Source: Acholeplasma laidlawii_A (lineage in GTDB: Bacteria; Bacillota_I; Bacilli_A; Acholeplasmatales; Acholeplasmataceae). From it: 64,000 nucleotides of DNA. The notes under the pieces are model-generated. The model was not told the DNA's origin. It made no database searches and was given only the letters and a program-made list of their open reading frames with translations. Each line of letters begins with the position of its first letter. Position 1 is the stretch's first letter. Shown one piece after another: positions 25,546-35,248 of the stretch. The stretch is taken from assembly GCF_030166555.2 (NCBI RefSeq), contig NZ_CP126461.2, one strand, 5' to 3'. The translations under genes were made by a program, and so were the position numbers.

Positions 25546-26723
25546 ACCAGTCCCCCATGATTTTGATTATCTACTGTCTTTTGCTTCGAACTAAGAATCA
25601 ATAAGATCATTATTAAGTACAATGAAAACCTTTCAAAGTATGTAATGAAGAAAAGGTCAAGTATTAAGATTGTTGAAACTAGAGCAATGTTTAATGTTCT
25701 GTACATATTTGGTCTTCTGATTACTCTAATTAAAATTGTTAAATGTGGAATGTAGTATATGAATGTTCCTACAATGCCCAAAGATACTAGTAACTCAACG
25801 TAATTGTTATGTGAGTATGTACCATAACTACCAGGTAAAAATCTGAAATTGTCTAGACCATATCCAAGAAACATTCTATTTTTGAAATAATCTAGTCCTA
25901 AAAGTTGAAACGATAATCTAGATTTAATCGACTCATCAGTAATATCATTATTCAATATAAACTGAATAATCATACTAATTCTATATCCAATAATATTGTA
26001 AAGAAAATCTATGTACATAATGCTCAAAAATAGAACTAAAATTAAACTAAAAGTAGCAACTAGAATTGCCTTTTTGTGAGGGTAATTCGAAACAATTAAA
26101 AGTATAATAATACCCACTATAAGACCTATCAGAGACGAACGAGACCCTGTCCATAGTATTATAATTAAAAATAAAATTTGCTTAGTGATACTAGTTAATG
26201 ACTTATCTTTTACTGTAATCATTGTGTGCAAAGATAAAATTAGACCAAATGTAAATACATAGCCAATATAATTAGGATTTATAGATAATACTTGATTAAA
26301 TATGGATATACTATACCCCAATCTAGTTAAATCACTATCAAAAAACTCTAAGAAAATTATTATAGGAATTGAGTAGACTAATGAATTGGTAAAAATCTTG
26401 ATTAATCTAGAACTGTTAATTTTAAAACTCATATTGCTTAAATAGAGTAGGACAAATAAATTAGTTATAAGAGTTATTGTCATTGATATTGAATTTGGCT
26501 TATCAATGGATATATTAAACAGTACAGTTACTAATGATAAAACTATCAACAAAATTATAGATATATTTTGAATCGAAATCTTAAATTTATTGGTCACTAA
26601 AAATATTAATGATAAGAATAAAATAATTAAGTTACCAAATTGTGCAAATAAAGTATGCTTAAATGCAATGTCTAGAACAATATATATATTAAATATAATT
26701 GTAAAAAATTTAACCTTAATCAT
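25533..26723 (-). CDS. Wzy-type polysaccharide polymerase (O-antigen ligase fold)
   Basis: 396 residues with about 11-12 membrane helices and one larger outside loop (about 260-300) containing GYGLDNFRFLPGSYGTYSHNNYVELLVS, the H-N-x-Y-V/L-E motif of the Wzy_C/O-antigen ligase family; the upstream WTGSRSSLIGL supplies the conserved arginine. Joins repeat units outside the cell. Overlaps both neighbours by a few bases. No Wzz chain-length partner is in the locus. Confidence 0.85.
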   Translation of the reverse strand: MIKVKFFTIIFNIYIVLDIAFKHTLFAQFGNLIILFLSLIFLVTNKFKISIQNISIILLIVLSLVTVLFNISIDKPNSISMTITLITNLFVLLYLSNMSFKINSSRLIKIFTNSLVYSIPIIIFLEFFDSDLTRLGYSISIFNQVLSINPNYIGYVFTFGLILSLHTMITVKDKSLTSITKQILFLIIILWTGSRSSLIGLIVGIIILLIVSNYPHKKAILVATFSLILVLFLSIMYIDFLYNIIGYRISMIIQFILNNDITDESIKSRLSFQLLGLDYFKNRMFLGYGLDNFRFLPGSYGTYSHNNYVELLVSLGIVGTFIYYIPHLTILIRVIRRPNMYRTLNIALVSTILILDLFFITYFERFSLYLIMILLILSSKQKTVDNQNHGGLVWKI

Positions 26724-27835
26724 ATGTTTTTAATTAGTTTTTCAAACTCATCCATATAATGAATAAAAAGACTCATATCATCAATTATTGATACACGAAT
26801 TATATTATCCAGTTGATATATTGAACTTCTGTCTCTGATATATACACCGTTATCATATAAATAAGTCTTTAGTCTATTAAAGACCTTATCATTAATTCTT
26901 AGACATATAAAATTAGCACTAGAATCATAACAATTGTCTACATATGATAGATTACTACACTTATTGATAACATTTTTCTTTTGTTCTCTAATAATTTCTA
27001 ATTTTTCATTATAGAAATCTTTTGATTCAATTGCTGTTTTAGCTGCAATTTGGCTCAACATTGAAACATTCTTACCTTTACGCAATAAACTTAAATCATT
27101 AATTATTTCGTTGTTTGTGACAATATACCCAATTCTTAAGCCAGCTAAAGAATATAACTTTGAAAATGTTCTTACAACAATCACATTATTCACCTTGGTG
27201 GAAAAATGAATCATCTCATCAATCGATTCTCCATATCCGGTTTTTTCAATAAAATCAATATATGCTTCATCAATAATAAATAAGCTATTTGGATTTGATA
27301 CTATCATGTCTTTTAAAAATGAAAAATTATATAAGACACCAGTTGGGTTATTAGGATTTGATATATATACTAATCTTGGCTTAAATTTTTCGATGTGCAT
27401 TTTAAAACTATTTTCGTCTAGAACAAACGGGTCTTTATCATAAAAATACTCAATTTTTGCTAGTGATGTTTCCGCAAATGTAATAAAATTACCATATTCT
27501 GGGTTTCTAAAGACTACTATATTATTCTTTTCGATATAAGATCTACAGATAACATCAAGCGCCTCATCACTACCATTGAATGTCATAATATTATTATGAT
27601 TTATATTGTGATATTTTGACAATGCAATATTCAAATCTATGGAAGAAACATCTGGGTAAAGAGCATATTTTGAGGATCTGATAAAATCAATTAAATTTTC
27701 TTCAACTTTTTTATTAACTAAAAACTCTTCATTCCAGTCAATCTTAATTTTTACTTTACTATTATAATGCCAAACATCTTGTTTAACAACAGAATATGGT
27801 TTTAATGTTTTAAAATCCGGTTTTATATCAATCAT
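26720..27835 (-). CDS. HisC-like PLP aminotransferase in the polysaccharide locus
   Basis: 371 residues, fold type I class I/II. SNPNNPTGVLYNF (about 155-167), DEAYIDF (about 183) and the PLP lysine in RTFSKLYSLAGLRIGY (about 215-230). Closest in feel to histidinol-phosphate aminotransferase or threonine-phosphate decarboxylase, but no histidine operon is near. It starts 9 bases after a HAD-IB protein gene, and the pair probably makes or transfers an amino-alcohol or amino-acid decoration of the polysaccharide. That role is inference from context. Confidence 0.8.
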   Translation of the reverse strand: MIDIKPDFKTLKPYSVVKQDVWHYNSKVKIKIDWNEEFLVNKKVEENLIDFIRSSKYALYPDVSSIDLNIALSKYHNINHNNIMTFNGSDEALDVICRSYIEKNNIVVFRNPEYGNFITFAETSLAKIEYFYDKDPFVLDENSFKMHIEKFKPRLVYISNPNNPTGVLYNFSFLKDMIVSNPNSLFIIDEAYIDFIEKTGYGESIDEMIHFSTKVNNVIVVRTFSKLYSLAGLRIGYIVTNNEIINDLSLLRKGKNVSMLSQIAAKTAIESKDFYNEKLEIIREQKKNVINKCSNLSYVDNCYDSSANFICLRINDKVFNRLKTYLYDNGVYIRDRSSIYQLDNIIRVSIIDDMSLFIHYMDEFEKLIKNI

Positions 27836-27844
27836 TTTTTTCCC

Positions 27845-28576
27845 TCACTTTATAATTATCCAATCATTTATTTTTGCTAACTTTAATAACTTTGAATCCG
27901 GATTAATACAGTATACATTTTTACCTAAATCTACTATTGGTAAATCTGAACTAGAGTCAGTGAAAACATATATTTGAGACTTTGAGTATCCTTCTAATTC
28001 ATTATTTTCCTCTAGAATTTTGACTTTATCATCCCCATAGCAAGTCCTATCTATTCTGCCTGTGAATATATCATTTTCATAAAGAAAATCGGATGCATAC
28101 ACTTTATCTATATTAATGTCAATTAATTTACAAAACTCGTCTATGTAGCTCTTATATCCTGCCGAAATGATAATGATATTTTTATTATCCAGTTTTTTTA
28201 GTGAAGAGATAGTCTCACCATATAGATATTTATCAAAAATCATTTTTGCAAATTTTTGTGAACTTATTTCAATCTGTTGTTTTGTATAACCCTTCAAAAA
28301 CTTTAGGAATAGTCTCTTGTCTAATGTAAGTTTAAGAAAATTTGTTTTAGTTTTTATTGAAACCTTTTGATATAGATATAATATATAATATCTTATCCTT
28401 TTTATTAAATTTTTACGAATAGTAAAGTGAACAAACAAATCTGCAGTTTGAACACTTACAAGAGTTCCACAAAAATCAACCAAAGCCACACCATCGTATT
28501 TATTATTCATTTTTATCCTCACTTTATCCAAATAGGCTACAGCTTTTTCTTGAAAGAGTTTAAGTCTTTCAATCAT
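27845..28576 (-). CDS. HAD-IB (SerB-like) family protein with Cys in motif I
   Basis: 243 residues. Motif I is VDFCGTLV: nucleophile D34 is present but the general acid/base at +2 is cysteine (C36) instead of aspartate. Motif II serine in IIISAGYKS (about 132), motif III lysine in GDDKVKIL and motif IV TDSSSDLP (about 213-220) are normal, as is the four-helix cap of phosphoserine phosphatase-like members. I recall similar DFCxTLV proteins in capsule loci, so the cysteine may define a subfamily rather than a loss. Substrate probably a phosphorylated amino compound related to the adjacent aminotransferase. Confidence 0.75.
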   Translation of the reverse strand: MIERLKLFQEKAVAYLDKVRIKMNNKYDGVALVDFCGTLVSVQTADLFVHFTIRKNLIKRIRYYILYLYQKVSIKTKTNFLKLTLDKRLFLKFLKGYTKQQIEISSQKFAKMIFDKYLYGETISSLKKLDNKNIIIISAGYKSYIDEFCKLIDINIDKVYASDFLYENDIFTGRIDRTCYGDDKVKILEENNELEGYSKSQIYVFTDSSSDLPIVDLGKNVYCINPDSKLLKLAKINDWIIIK

Positions 28577-28819
28577 GTTTTAATTATTCTGACTGAAGTA
28601 GTTGTAATATTATATATAAGATACATTTTAAAATAAACAGTATCTATGCTCCAAATGTAACTAACTTATCTAAAATATATATAATATAACGCTACTTAAT
28701 CAATAAAAGTATACAATGAGCTCATTAAACTCTCATTAAATGTTCCTAATAATGTTTAAATCAACCAACAATTATTATACATCGATATTATTCATATAGA
28801 AACATATACATGCATTCTT
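28577..28819. other. AT-rich gap inside the polysaccharide locus
   Basis: No gene seen. On the minus strand TTGATT (28703-28698), 16 bases, TATATA (28681-28676) could be a weak internal promoter for the HAD-to-flippase half of the operon. Confidence 0.3.
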
Positions 28820-29866
28820 TTAATAACTTATAAAATTCAACCATTTCTTGGCAACAGAAACTGAATCATACTTTTTCTTTATTTCATCAATATCCATCTC
28901 TAGTTGTTTCCCAATTTGGAGGTCACCTAACAACTTACTAATCTTATCTGTTAATGTATTAACATCACCAACTGGCACTAAATATCCATTTATCCCGTTT
29001 TTAACTATTGATTGGGGGCCACCAGAACTTGTATCAGTCGAGATAACAGGTACACCCATACTTAGAGATTCTATTATAACATTAGGTAATCCTTCATAAT
29101 CAGATGTTAATACAAAACATGTAGATTTATTAATTTCGTCTAATATATTACTTATCTTTCCGGGAAAACTGAATGAATCCTCTGGAAGAAGAATTTTGGC
29201 TTCATCTATTAATTGTCCAAGTAAAGGCCCATCTCCATATATAACAAGTTTATAACCAGGATGTATTTGGTTAATTCTTGAAAACGACTTTATAAGTAGA
29301 CTATAATTCTTTTGATCTACAAGCCTTCCAGCTGATATTATTCTTTTTTCTCTCAATTCAGAGGGCTTAGGGATTTTGGATATATCTATTGGATTCTCCA
29401 AAATGGTGCTTTTTTCTTGTATTTTTTTGGGAAAATATTGTTGTTGACCGATAGTTTGGAATATTAATCCGGTATTTTTCTTATACATGGGAATTCTTAG
29501 TATTCTTCCAAAAATAGATGTTGGAAATATCCTCGGATCATTTCTTTCGGAAGTATAAAATCGACTACTCCCCTTATAAAATAACCTCAAATAGACTCCT
29601 ATTTCTTCAGGCATGCAAATTATTACATCTTGATTACTATTATTAAGATATCTAGCTATTCTTTTATATTTTTTTATTCTAGAATTAATACTTGAAAAAT
29701 CATCATTTATTATGACCCTCCGATCTATGTCATAGAAGGGGTTAGCTTTTTGAAGTGTGATGATTTCTATATTATGATTAAGGTTCGTCATTTCTTTTGC
29801 AAGTAGAGATATAACTTTCTCTGCCCCTCCACCCCAAAGATTTCTTGTCACAAAAGTGATTTTCAT
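28820..29866 (-). CDS. Family 4 glycosyltransferase
   Basis: 348 residues, GT-B fold. N-terminal NLWGGGAEKVISLLAKEM, sugar-nucleotide site AGRLVDQKNYSLLI (about 182-195) and the EX7E-type SDYEGLPNVIIESLSMGVP (about 266-284), followed by GVPVISTD and GPQSIVKNGING. Related to WbnK/ExpC-type galactosyl- and GalNAc-transferases by feel only. Its ATG overlaps the upstream GT4 stop (TAATG). Confidence 0.9.
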   Translation of the reverse strand: MKITFVTRNLWGGGAEKVISLLAKEMTNLNHNIEIITLQKANPFYDIDRRVIINDDFSSINSRIKKYKRIARYLNNSNQDVIICMPEEIGVYLRLFYKGSSRFYTSERNDPRIFPTSIFGRILRIPMYKKNTGLIFQTIGQQQYFPKKIQEKSTILENPIDISKIPKPSELREKRIISAGRLVDQKNYSLLIKSFSRINQIHPGYKLVIYGDGPLLGQLIDEAKILLPEDSFSFPGKISNILDEINKSTCFVLTSDYEGLPNVIIESLSMGVPVISTDTSSGGPQSIVKNGINGYLVPVGDVNTLTDKISKLLGDLQIGKQLEMDIDEIKKKYDSVSVAKKWLNFISY

Positions 29867-30957
29867 TAGTCATTAACTCCATTATAGATATTTCTGAGTT
29901 TGGAACTTATATCGCTAATTTCATATCCTTCATTTCTTATAGCGATTTGATTAATTGAAGATTTTTGAAATCTATCTGATTGTGATTTATGAAACTGATC
30001 AATCCATAGATCATAGTTTTTATCAATTGGAAGATAGGTTAAATCACCAGTTAGATTTGCTTTTAATGTTACTAAATTAGAGACAAGGCACTTTAATCCA
30101 TTGGCCTGAGCTTCAATCAATACAAGTGGAAAACCTTCAAATCTGGAAGGTAATAAGAAAATATCTGCAGCTGAATAGTATTTAGAAATATCGTAGTGTC
30201 TTCCTACAAATATAACTCTATTTTGTAATTCTAATTCAATGACTTTCGACTTTGTTTTCTCATAGTCTGGACCTTCTCCTACAAAAATCATCTTATAATC
30301 AATTTTTTTATTCATGCTAGAGAGAATATTTAAAATGTAATATTGATTTTTTTGATAATTGAACAACCCAACATGTAGTAAAACCACATCATTTTGTGAT
30401 ATTTTATAACTCTCACGGACCGTTTGTCTATCTTCTTGTGAGAATTTATATTTAGCTAAATCAATTCCATTATTCAATACTGTAAACTTCTTGCGACCAA
30501 AAACCCATCTACCTGCATCTTCTGAGCAGGCAAGTGCAATATTAAAGAATCTATTAAATAATGGTTTTAATAAGTAATGTGCAATTTTATACTTAGATGT
30601 TGAATTATGCGAATGAGCTATTCTTATTTTTATTTTATTAAGCTTACTTATTAATAATTCAATTGACATAGTACTACTATTTCCATGTACATGAATAATA
30701 TCTATCTTATTTTTTTTAATATACTTGTTAAGTCTCATGATATATCTTAGAACATTTTTTCGACTTCCTATTTCAGTGATTTCATCTCCATTACTTCTTA
30801 TCTCTTTTATATACTTATCTTGATAAATTTTAGGAGTAATAAAATGAAACTTTAAATTACTTCTATCCATAAATCTATAGTAATTCATTATCACGGTTAT
30901 GATTCCACTCGAATCAAATGGAACGGTAGAAACGATTAATATATTTTTGGTCAACAT
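29866..30957 (-). CDS. Family 4 glycosyltransferase (EpsF-like)
   Basis: 363 residues. N-terminal GSSGIITVIMNYYRFMDR-like donor loop (glycine loop around 17), IDIIHVHGNS (about 85), HVGLFNYQKNQYYIL (about 196) and the EX7E segment SRFEGFPLVLIEAQANGLK (about 272-290). Resembles EpsF/CapM type enzymes. Begins 4 bases after the ALG13-like gene, so strong cotranscription. Confidence 0.9.
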   Translation of the reverse strand: MLTKNILIVSTVPFDSSGIITVIMNYYRFMDRSNLKFHFITPKIYQDKYIKEIRSNGDEITEIGSRKNVLRYIMRLNKYIKKNKIDIIHVHGNSSTMSIELLISKLNKIKIRIAHSHNSTSKYKIAHYLLKPLFNRFFNIALACSEDAGRWVFGRKKFTVLNNGIDLAKYKFSQEDRQTVRESYKISQNDVVLLHVGLFNYQKNQYYILNILSSMNKKIDYKMIFVGEGPDYEKTKSKVIELELQNRVIFVGRHYDISKYYSAADIFLLPSRFEGFPLVLIEAQANGLKCLVSNLVTLKANLTGDLTYLPIDKNYDLWIDQFHKSQSDRFQKSSINQIAIRNEGYEISDISSKLRNIYNGVND

Positions 30958-30961
30958 TTAT

Positions 30962-31441
30962 TCAACTTCTTTCTATAAAATCTTCAATTATGTTGAAAAT
31001 CTCTCCATAATTCTTATATTCTGTTGGTATAAAATGATTTATACAAAATTTAATAGTATCACCCAATTTTGTAATATCATCAACCATTAATACGTGGTTT
31101 TGATTTACCAATACATTTGCAATTTGAAATTGATGATCATCAATATGTTCTTTAAATTTCTTTTGTCTTGGCACAACGATTACCTTCTTTTTCTTCTTAA
31201 GTGCACTTATAATTGAACCCGTACCACCATGTGTGATTATTATACTTGATTCTTCAATATATTTTTCAAATTCCTCTTTATTCGTAAATCTTTTATACTC
31301 TAAATGTACAGGAATATAAGTTGAAGCACCAATCTGAGCAAACACTGAGTCCTCAATTGAACCACTAAGAACCAAATTATCAATTTCTTTTATAAGTCTA
31401 TTAAATTGATAGTCTCTCGAACCTACACATACGAAAATCAA
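30962..31441 (-). CDS. ALG13/PssE/CpsG-like glycosyltransferase catalytic subunit
   Basis: 159 residues, the C-terminal half of a GT28-type GT-B enzyme: IFVCVGSRDYQFNRLIKEID at the start and IITHGGTGSIISALKKKK (about 69-86), the UDP-binding G-G loop. It works only with the ALG14-like membrane subunit whose gene overlaps it by 4 bases (ATGA). In capsules such pairs (CpsF/CpsG, PssD/PssE) add the second sugar, often galactose or GlcA/Gal, to the undecaprenyl-linked first sugar. Confidence 0.88.
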   Translation of the reverse strand: MIFVCVGSRDYQFNRLIKEIDNLVLSGSIEDSVFAQIGASTYIPVHLEYKRFTNKEEFEKYIEESSIIITHGGTGSIISALKKKKKVIVVPRQKKFKEHIDDHQFQIANVLVNQNHVLMVDDITKLGDTIKFCINHFIPTEYKNYGEIFNIIEDFIERS

Positions 31442-31884
31442 TATATTCCACCTCCATATACTGCCTTAGGATATATAGCTTGTAGTTCTTTCCACTGAAT
31501 TATAAACAGATCTGCAAATTTATACATCAATTTTCCAGTTTTTGAGGCATCATTGACTCTAGCAAATGTTTCAATATAAACAATTTTTTTCTTGAATAAT
31601 TTTGCGAACAAGCACAGAGGTATACAAACCATTGTTCCTGTAGTAATTATGATATCAGGTCGTATCTTGAAAAATAAATACACTGACTTAAAACCATTAA
31701 TAATAATTTTTAATGGGAAAAACGGATCTTTAAGTCCTGTCTGCATAAGGTAATAATCAGCCTGAGCTTTATATTTGGTTTTTTCAGTGATGACTTTTAT
31801 CCTATATTTCTTCGATAAGTACCTGAGCATCATCAATTGTTCAAAGTGTCCACCTGAAGACGATATTAATATTATTTTTTTCAT
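31438..31884 (-). CDS. ALG14/PssD/CpsF-like glycosyltransferase membrane subunit
   Basis: 148 residues. SSSGGHFEQLMML (8-20), TEKTKYKAQADYY, IIITTGTMVCIPLCLFAKLF and IETFARVNDASKTGKL (about 103-118) are the hallmarks. The hydrophobic N-terminal third anchors the heterodimer and binds the lipid-linked acceptor. Overlaps the catalytic-subunit gene by 4 bases. Confidence 0.9.
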   Translation of the reverse strand: MKKIILISSSGGHFEQLMMLRYLSKKYRIKVITEKTKYKAQADYYLMQTGLKDPFFPLKIIINGFKSVYLFFKIRPDIIITTGTMVCIPLCLFAKLFKKKIVYIETFARVNDASKTGKLMYKFADLFIIQWKELQAIYPKAVYGGGIY

Positions 31885-32196
31885 ATATCTCTAGGAAGTA
31901 TTAAATGCTTATTCTTCCATCCTCATTTTTTTTATCGTTAACTTTTCTTTGTAGGAATTTAACCTTTTTAGTGATTACCTCAATTTATAATGTAATAACC
32001 ATTCGGGCTTTTAAATTAAATTATCAGTTTTTTAAAATTCATAATTTATACTATTTTAAATCTTCCATCTAAATTCTACACTGTAACTTATATGAGTTGA
32101 CCAATTCTTCATACATTATCATTAGATACAGTTTAACCAGTAAATCCAAGTAATTTATTCTTTCTAACATTTGAAATACATTTTACTTATTTTTTA
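31885..32196. other. 312-base gap without a gene
   Basis: AT-rich. No open frame of more than about 20 codons, no clear hairpin-T terminator and no convincing promoter on either strand. It splits the operon into a precursor-synthesis block (32197-36517) and an assembly block. Confidence 0.4.
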
Positions 32197-33204
32197 CTAA
32201 ATCTTTATCTTAAAATATGAAATATACCATTCTATGAACTTATCTAATCCCTCATTAATAGATGTGTTTGGTTTGAATCCCACTAACTCTTCCAATAACT
32301 TTGTTGATGCGTAAGTTGCTTTGACATCGCCACTTTTGATAGGTTCATAGGTTTTATTTAGTTCAACTTTTCTATTTAAATGCTTTGATAATGCATTCTC
32401 GAGTGCTTTGATAAAAACCATTAACTTTTCGGGCTTGTTATTACCGATGTTGACGACCCTATGTCTAGGTTTTTCTTTAAAATCTACATCAATTAATTTA
32501 ATAATTCCTTCAACAATATCATCTATATATGTAAAATCTCTATACATATCATTATCGAAATCTCCATTATTATAAATATTGATAGTCTCTCCTTTGAAAA
32601 ATTTATCTGTAAAGCTGAAATATGCCATATCTGGTCTCCCCATCGGTCCATATACAGTAAAGAATCTTAAGCCTGTAGCAGAAATATCATATAAATGACT
32701 ATACGTATACGCCATTAATTCATTGGTCTTCTTTGTAGCCGCATATAAGGATACAGGATGATCTACAAAATCAGTTTCTTCAAAAGGTACTTTTGTATTT
32801 GCTCCATATACCGAACTACTTGAAGCATAAATTAAATGTCTTACAGGATATCTTCTTAACAACTCTAATATGTTATAGAATCCAATCACATTACTTTGAA
32901 TATATGCATCAGGATTATCGATCGAATATCTTACTCCCGCCTGAGCCGCTAAATTTATTACGTAATCAATCTTATACTTTATAAATATTTCTTCCATTTG
33001 TTCTATATCGCTTATATCACACTTATGAAAAATAAAGTTTGGATGGTTGTTGATTAGGCTTAGCCTACTATATTTTAGATTCACATCATAATACTCATTA
33101 ATATTATCTACTCCAATGACTATTTCCCCAAGTTCTAACAACCTCTTTGACAAGTAGTAACCAATAAATCCTGCTACACCAGTAACTAAAAATATTTTTT
33201 TCAT
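32197..33204 (-). CDS. UDP-glucuronate 4-epimerase-like NAD-dependent epimerase
   Basis: 335 residues, extended SDR. TGVAGFIGYYLSKRL (8-22), NLAAQAGVRYSI (about 84), SSSSVYG (about 126) and the catalytic SLYAATKK (Tyr-x3-Lys near 152-156); GRPDMAYFSFTDKFFKGE is characteristic of UDP-GlcA 4-epimerases, as is the length. It would convert UDP-GlcA from the next-upstream dehydrogenase into UDP-GalA. 8 bases separate the two genes. Confidence 0.88.
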   Translation of the reverse strand: MKKIFLVTGVAGFIGYYLSKRLLELGEIVIGVDNINEYYDVNLKYSRLSLINNHPNFIFHKCDISDIEQMEEIFIKYKIDYVINLAAQAGVRYSIDNPDAYIQSNVIGFYNILELLRRYPVRHLIYASSSSVYGANTKVPFEETDFVDHPVSLYAATKKTNELMAYTYSHLYDISATGLRFFTVYGPMGRPDMAYFSFTDKFFKGETINIYNNGDFDNDMYRDFTYIDDIVEGIIKLIDVDFKEKPRHRVVNIGNNKPEKLMVFIKALENALSKHLNRKVELNKTYEPIKSGDVKATYASTKLLEELVGFKPNTSINEGLDKFIEWYISYFKIKI

Positions 33205-33212
33205 ATCAACAC

Positions 33213-34379
33213 CTAATCCCTATTAAATATATCTCTAGTATACACTTTATCACTAACAATTTCTAATTCATCATAAAATCTATTTGAGACAATCACGTCA
33301 GATTGCGTTATAAAATCATTGAAATCTTTAACAACTCTTGAACCAAAGAAAAGGTCGTCTTGGAGCACCGGTTCATAAACAATAACTTCAATACCTTTTG
33401 CCTTAATTCTCTTCATTATACCTTGAATAGATGATTGTCTAAAGTTATCAGAATTACTTTTCATAACCAGTCTATATATACCAACAATCCTAGGGTTTCT
33501 GGAAAGAATCATATCAGAAATATGATCTTTTCTAGTTCTATTAGAGTCAACAATAGCTGTCATGATATTTTGAGGTATGTCTTTATAGTTTGCAAGTAAC
33601 TGTTTTGTATCTTTAGGTAAACAATATCCGCCATAACCAAATGAAGGGTTATTATAATGAGACCCTATTCTTGGATCTAATCCTATACCCGTAATTATCT
33701 CTTTAGTATCCAAATGTCTGACTTCAGCATATGTGTCTAACTCATTAAAAAATGCTACCCTTAAAGCCAAATAAGTGTTAGAAAATAATTTAATGGCTTC
33801 TGCCTCTGTTGAGCCAGTGAATAAGGTTGGTACATTTTCCTTGATAGCCGAACTTTTTAGAAGTTTTGCAAATTCTCTAGCTTCCTCAGTATGAGACCCT
33901 ACAACAATCCTTGATGGATACAAATTATCATAAAGTGCTTTCCCTTCCCTTAGAAATTCAGGAGAAAAAATAATCTTTAATTTAGGGTATTTTCGTTGCT
34001 GCTTTTCTGTGTATCCTACTGGGACTGTAGATTTAATAATAATAGTTGCATGTGGATTATACTCAGATATATCGAATATTGTTTGGTCAACAGATGATGT
34101 ATCAAAATAGTTAAGATTTGGATCATAATTTGTCGGTGTTGCTATTATTATGAATCTTGAATCCCTATATGCTATTTCTTTATCTAACGTTGCCAGCAGA
34201 TCTAAGTTTTCATTTTTCAAATAGTATTCAATCATTTCATCTACAATTGGTGATATTCTACGATTAATTATATCAACCCTCTCACTAATTATATCTAGTG
34301 CAATAATTGTGTTTTTTCTTGCTAATAACACAGCATTAGATAAACCTACATAACCTGTTCCTACTATTGTAATTTTCAT
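33213..34379 (-). CDS. ugd: UDP-glucose 6-dehydrogenase
   Basis: 388 residues from ATG 34379 (the upstream ATG 34394 gives GAGGAG, which is the ribosome-binding site). NAD site ITIVGTGYVGLSNAVLLA, TPTNYD, FSPEFLREGKALYDNLYPSRI (about 145) and the catalytic cysteine in YGGYCLPKDT (about 252). Shorter than many Ugds (about 388-450) but of the Streptococcus/UDP-GlcDH type. Produces UDP-GlcA for the downstream epimerase. Confidence 0.93.
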   Translation of the reverse strand: MKITIVGTGYVGLSNAVLLARKNTIIALDIISERVDIINRRISPIVDEMIEYYLKNENLDLLATLDKEIAYRDSRFIIIATPTNYDPNLNYFDTSSVDQTIFDISEYNPHATIIIKSTVPVGYTEKQQRKYPKLKIIFSPEFLREGKALYDNLYPSRIVVGSHTEEAREFAKLLKSSAIKENVPTLFTGSTEAEAIKLFSNTYLALRVAFFNELDTYAEVRHLDTKEIITGIGLDPRIGSHYNNPSFGYGGYCLPKDTKQLLANYKDIPQNIMTAIVDSNRTRKDHISDMILSRNPRIVGIYRLVMKSNSDNFRQSSIQGIMKRIKAKGIEVIVYEPVLQDDLFFGSRVVKDFNDFITQSDVIVSNRFYDELEIVSDKVYTRDIFNRD

Positions 34380-34380
34380 T

Positions 34381-35241
34381 TTAATTCTCCTCATTATTTA
34401 ATATAAACTCAATTGATTCTCGAAAACTGATAGCATTTGAATGTGTGATAGATTCAGAGATTTCTTTATCATAATAAAAATCACTAAACATCTTATTTAC
34501 AACACTTACAAATCCTCTAGTTAAATAGATAATAGGATTAAAGATTCTTGTAAACCACATTTTTTTGCCAATAAATTTAGCAGTATCTCTAACAATTTGT
34601 GATGTACTCATGTAATCACTGTTTTGAGGAAAATATGTTCCCTGGGCTTCTTCATCAATTAAGTACTTAATACTATTTGATAAGTTATCAATGTAGAGCA
34701 TGCTTCTTTTGTTTTTAAAGTTAGGAAATATAAAACTCTTTCTTGCAAAACTCATTAATTTAGGAAAGTTACCTTTACTATGAGGTCCATAGATCATTGG
34801 TGGTCTTATAATTACAATCTTATAATCTTGACTATCTAACTTTTGTAATCCAATTTCTGCTTGTAGTTTACTATTACCATAGAAGTTATCGGGATTTGGT
34901 AATGTATCTTTAGTGATACGTTTTTCTTTTTTATTATAAACAATCATGGAACTCATAAAGATAAACTGCTTAACCCCTGCTTGTTTGGCAATCGTTGCTG
35001 TTTCTATGACCAAATCTGTGTTTACTTTATAATAGAGTGATTCTTGACTTTTTTTAGGTGTTGAGTGAGCAATACCTGCGACATGAAATACCACATCATA
35101 CTTAGAAAAATCAAAGTCTTTCCAATTTTGATCTAGCATATCTAATGTATCCACTTTATATTTATCAGGATATTGTTGTAACCAATTTTCTACATTGGAA
35201 CCAACATAACTATTTTTACCTGTAATTAAAATACTTTTCAT
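34381..35241 (-). CDS. SDR-family nucleotide-sugar epimerase/reductase
   Basis: About 286 residues. ILITGKNSYVGSNVENWL at the start, HVAGIAH, SSMIVYN and the YxxxK catalytic pair in FYGNSKLQAE (about 141-145). C-terminal part binds the sugar (RPPMIYGPHSKGNFP). Similar proteins reduce 4-keto sugars made by PglF/CapD-type dehydratases; such a dehydratase is at 55420-57300. ATG 35241 is preferred; the frame also has TTG 35256 overlapping the transferase gene. Confidence 0.75.
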   Translation of the reverse strand: MKSILITGKNSYVGSNVENWLQQYPDKYKVDTLDMLDQNWKDFDFSKYDVVFHVAGIAHSTPKKSQESLYYKVNTDLVIETATIAKQAGVKQFIFMSSMIVYNKKEKRITKDTLPNPDNFYGNSKLQAEIGLQKLDSQDYKIVIIRPPMIYGPHSKGNFPKLMSFARKSFIFPNFKNKRSMLYIDNLSNSIKYLIDEEAQGTYFPQNSDYMSTSQIVRDTAKFIGKKMWFTRIFNPIIYLTRGFVSVVNKMFSDFYYDKEISESITHSNAISFRESIEFILNNEEN

Positions 35242-35248
35242 AATAGTT

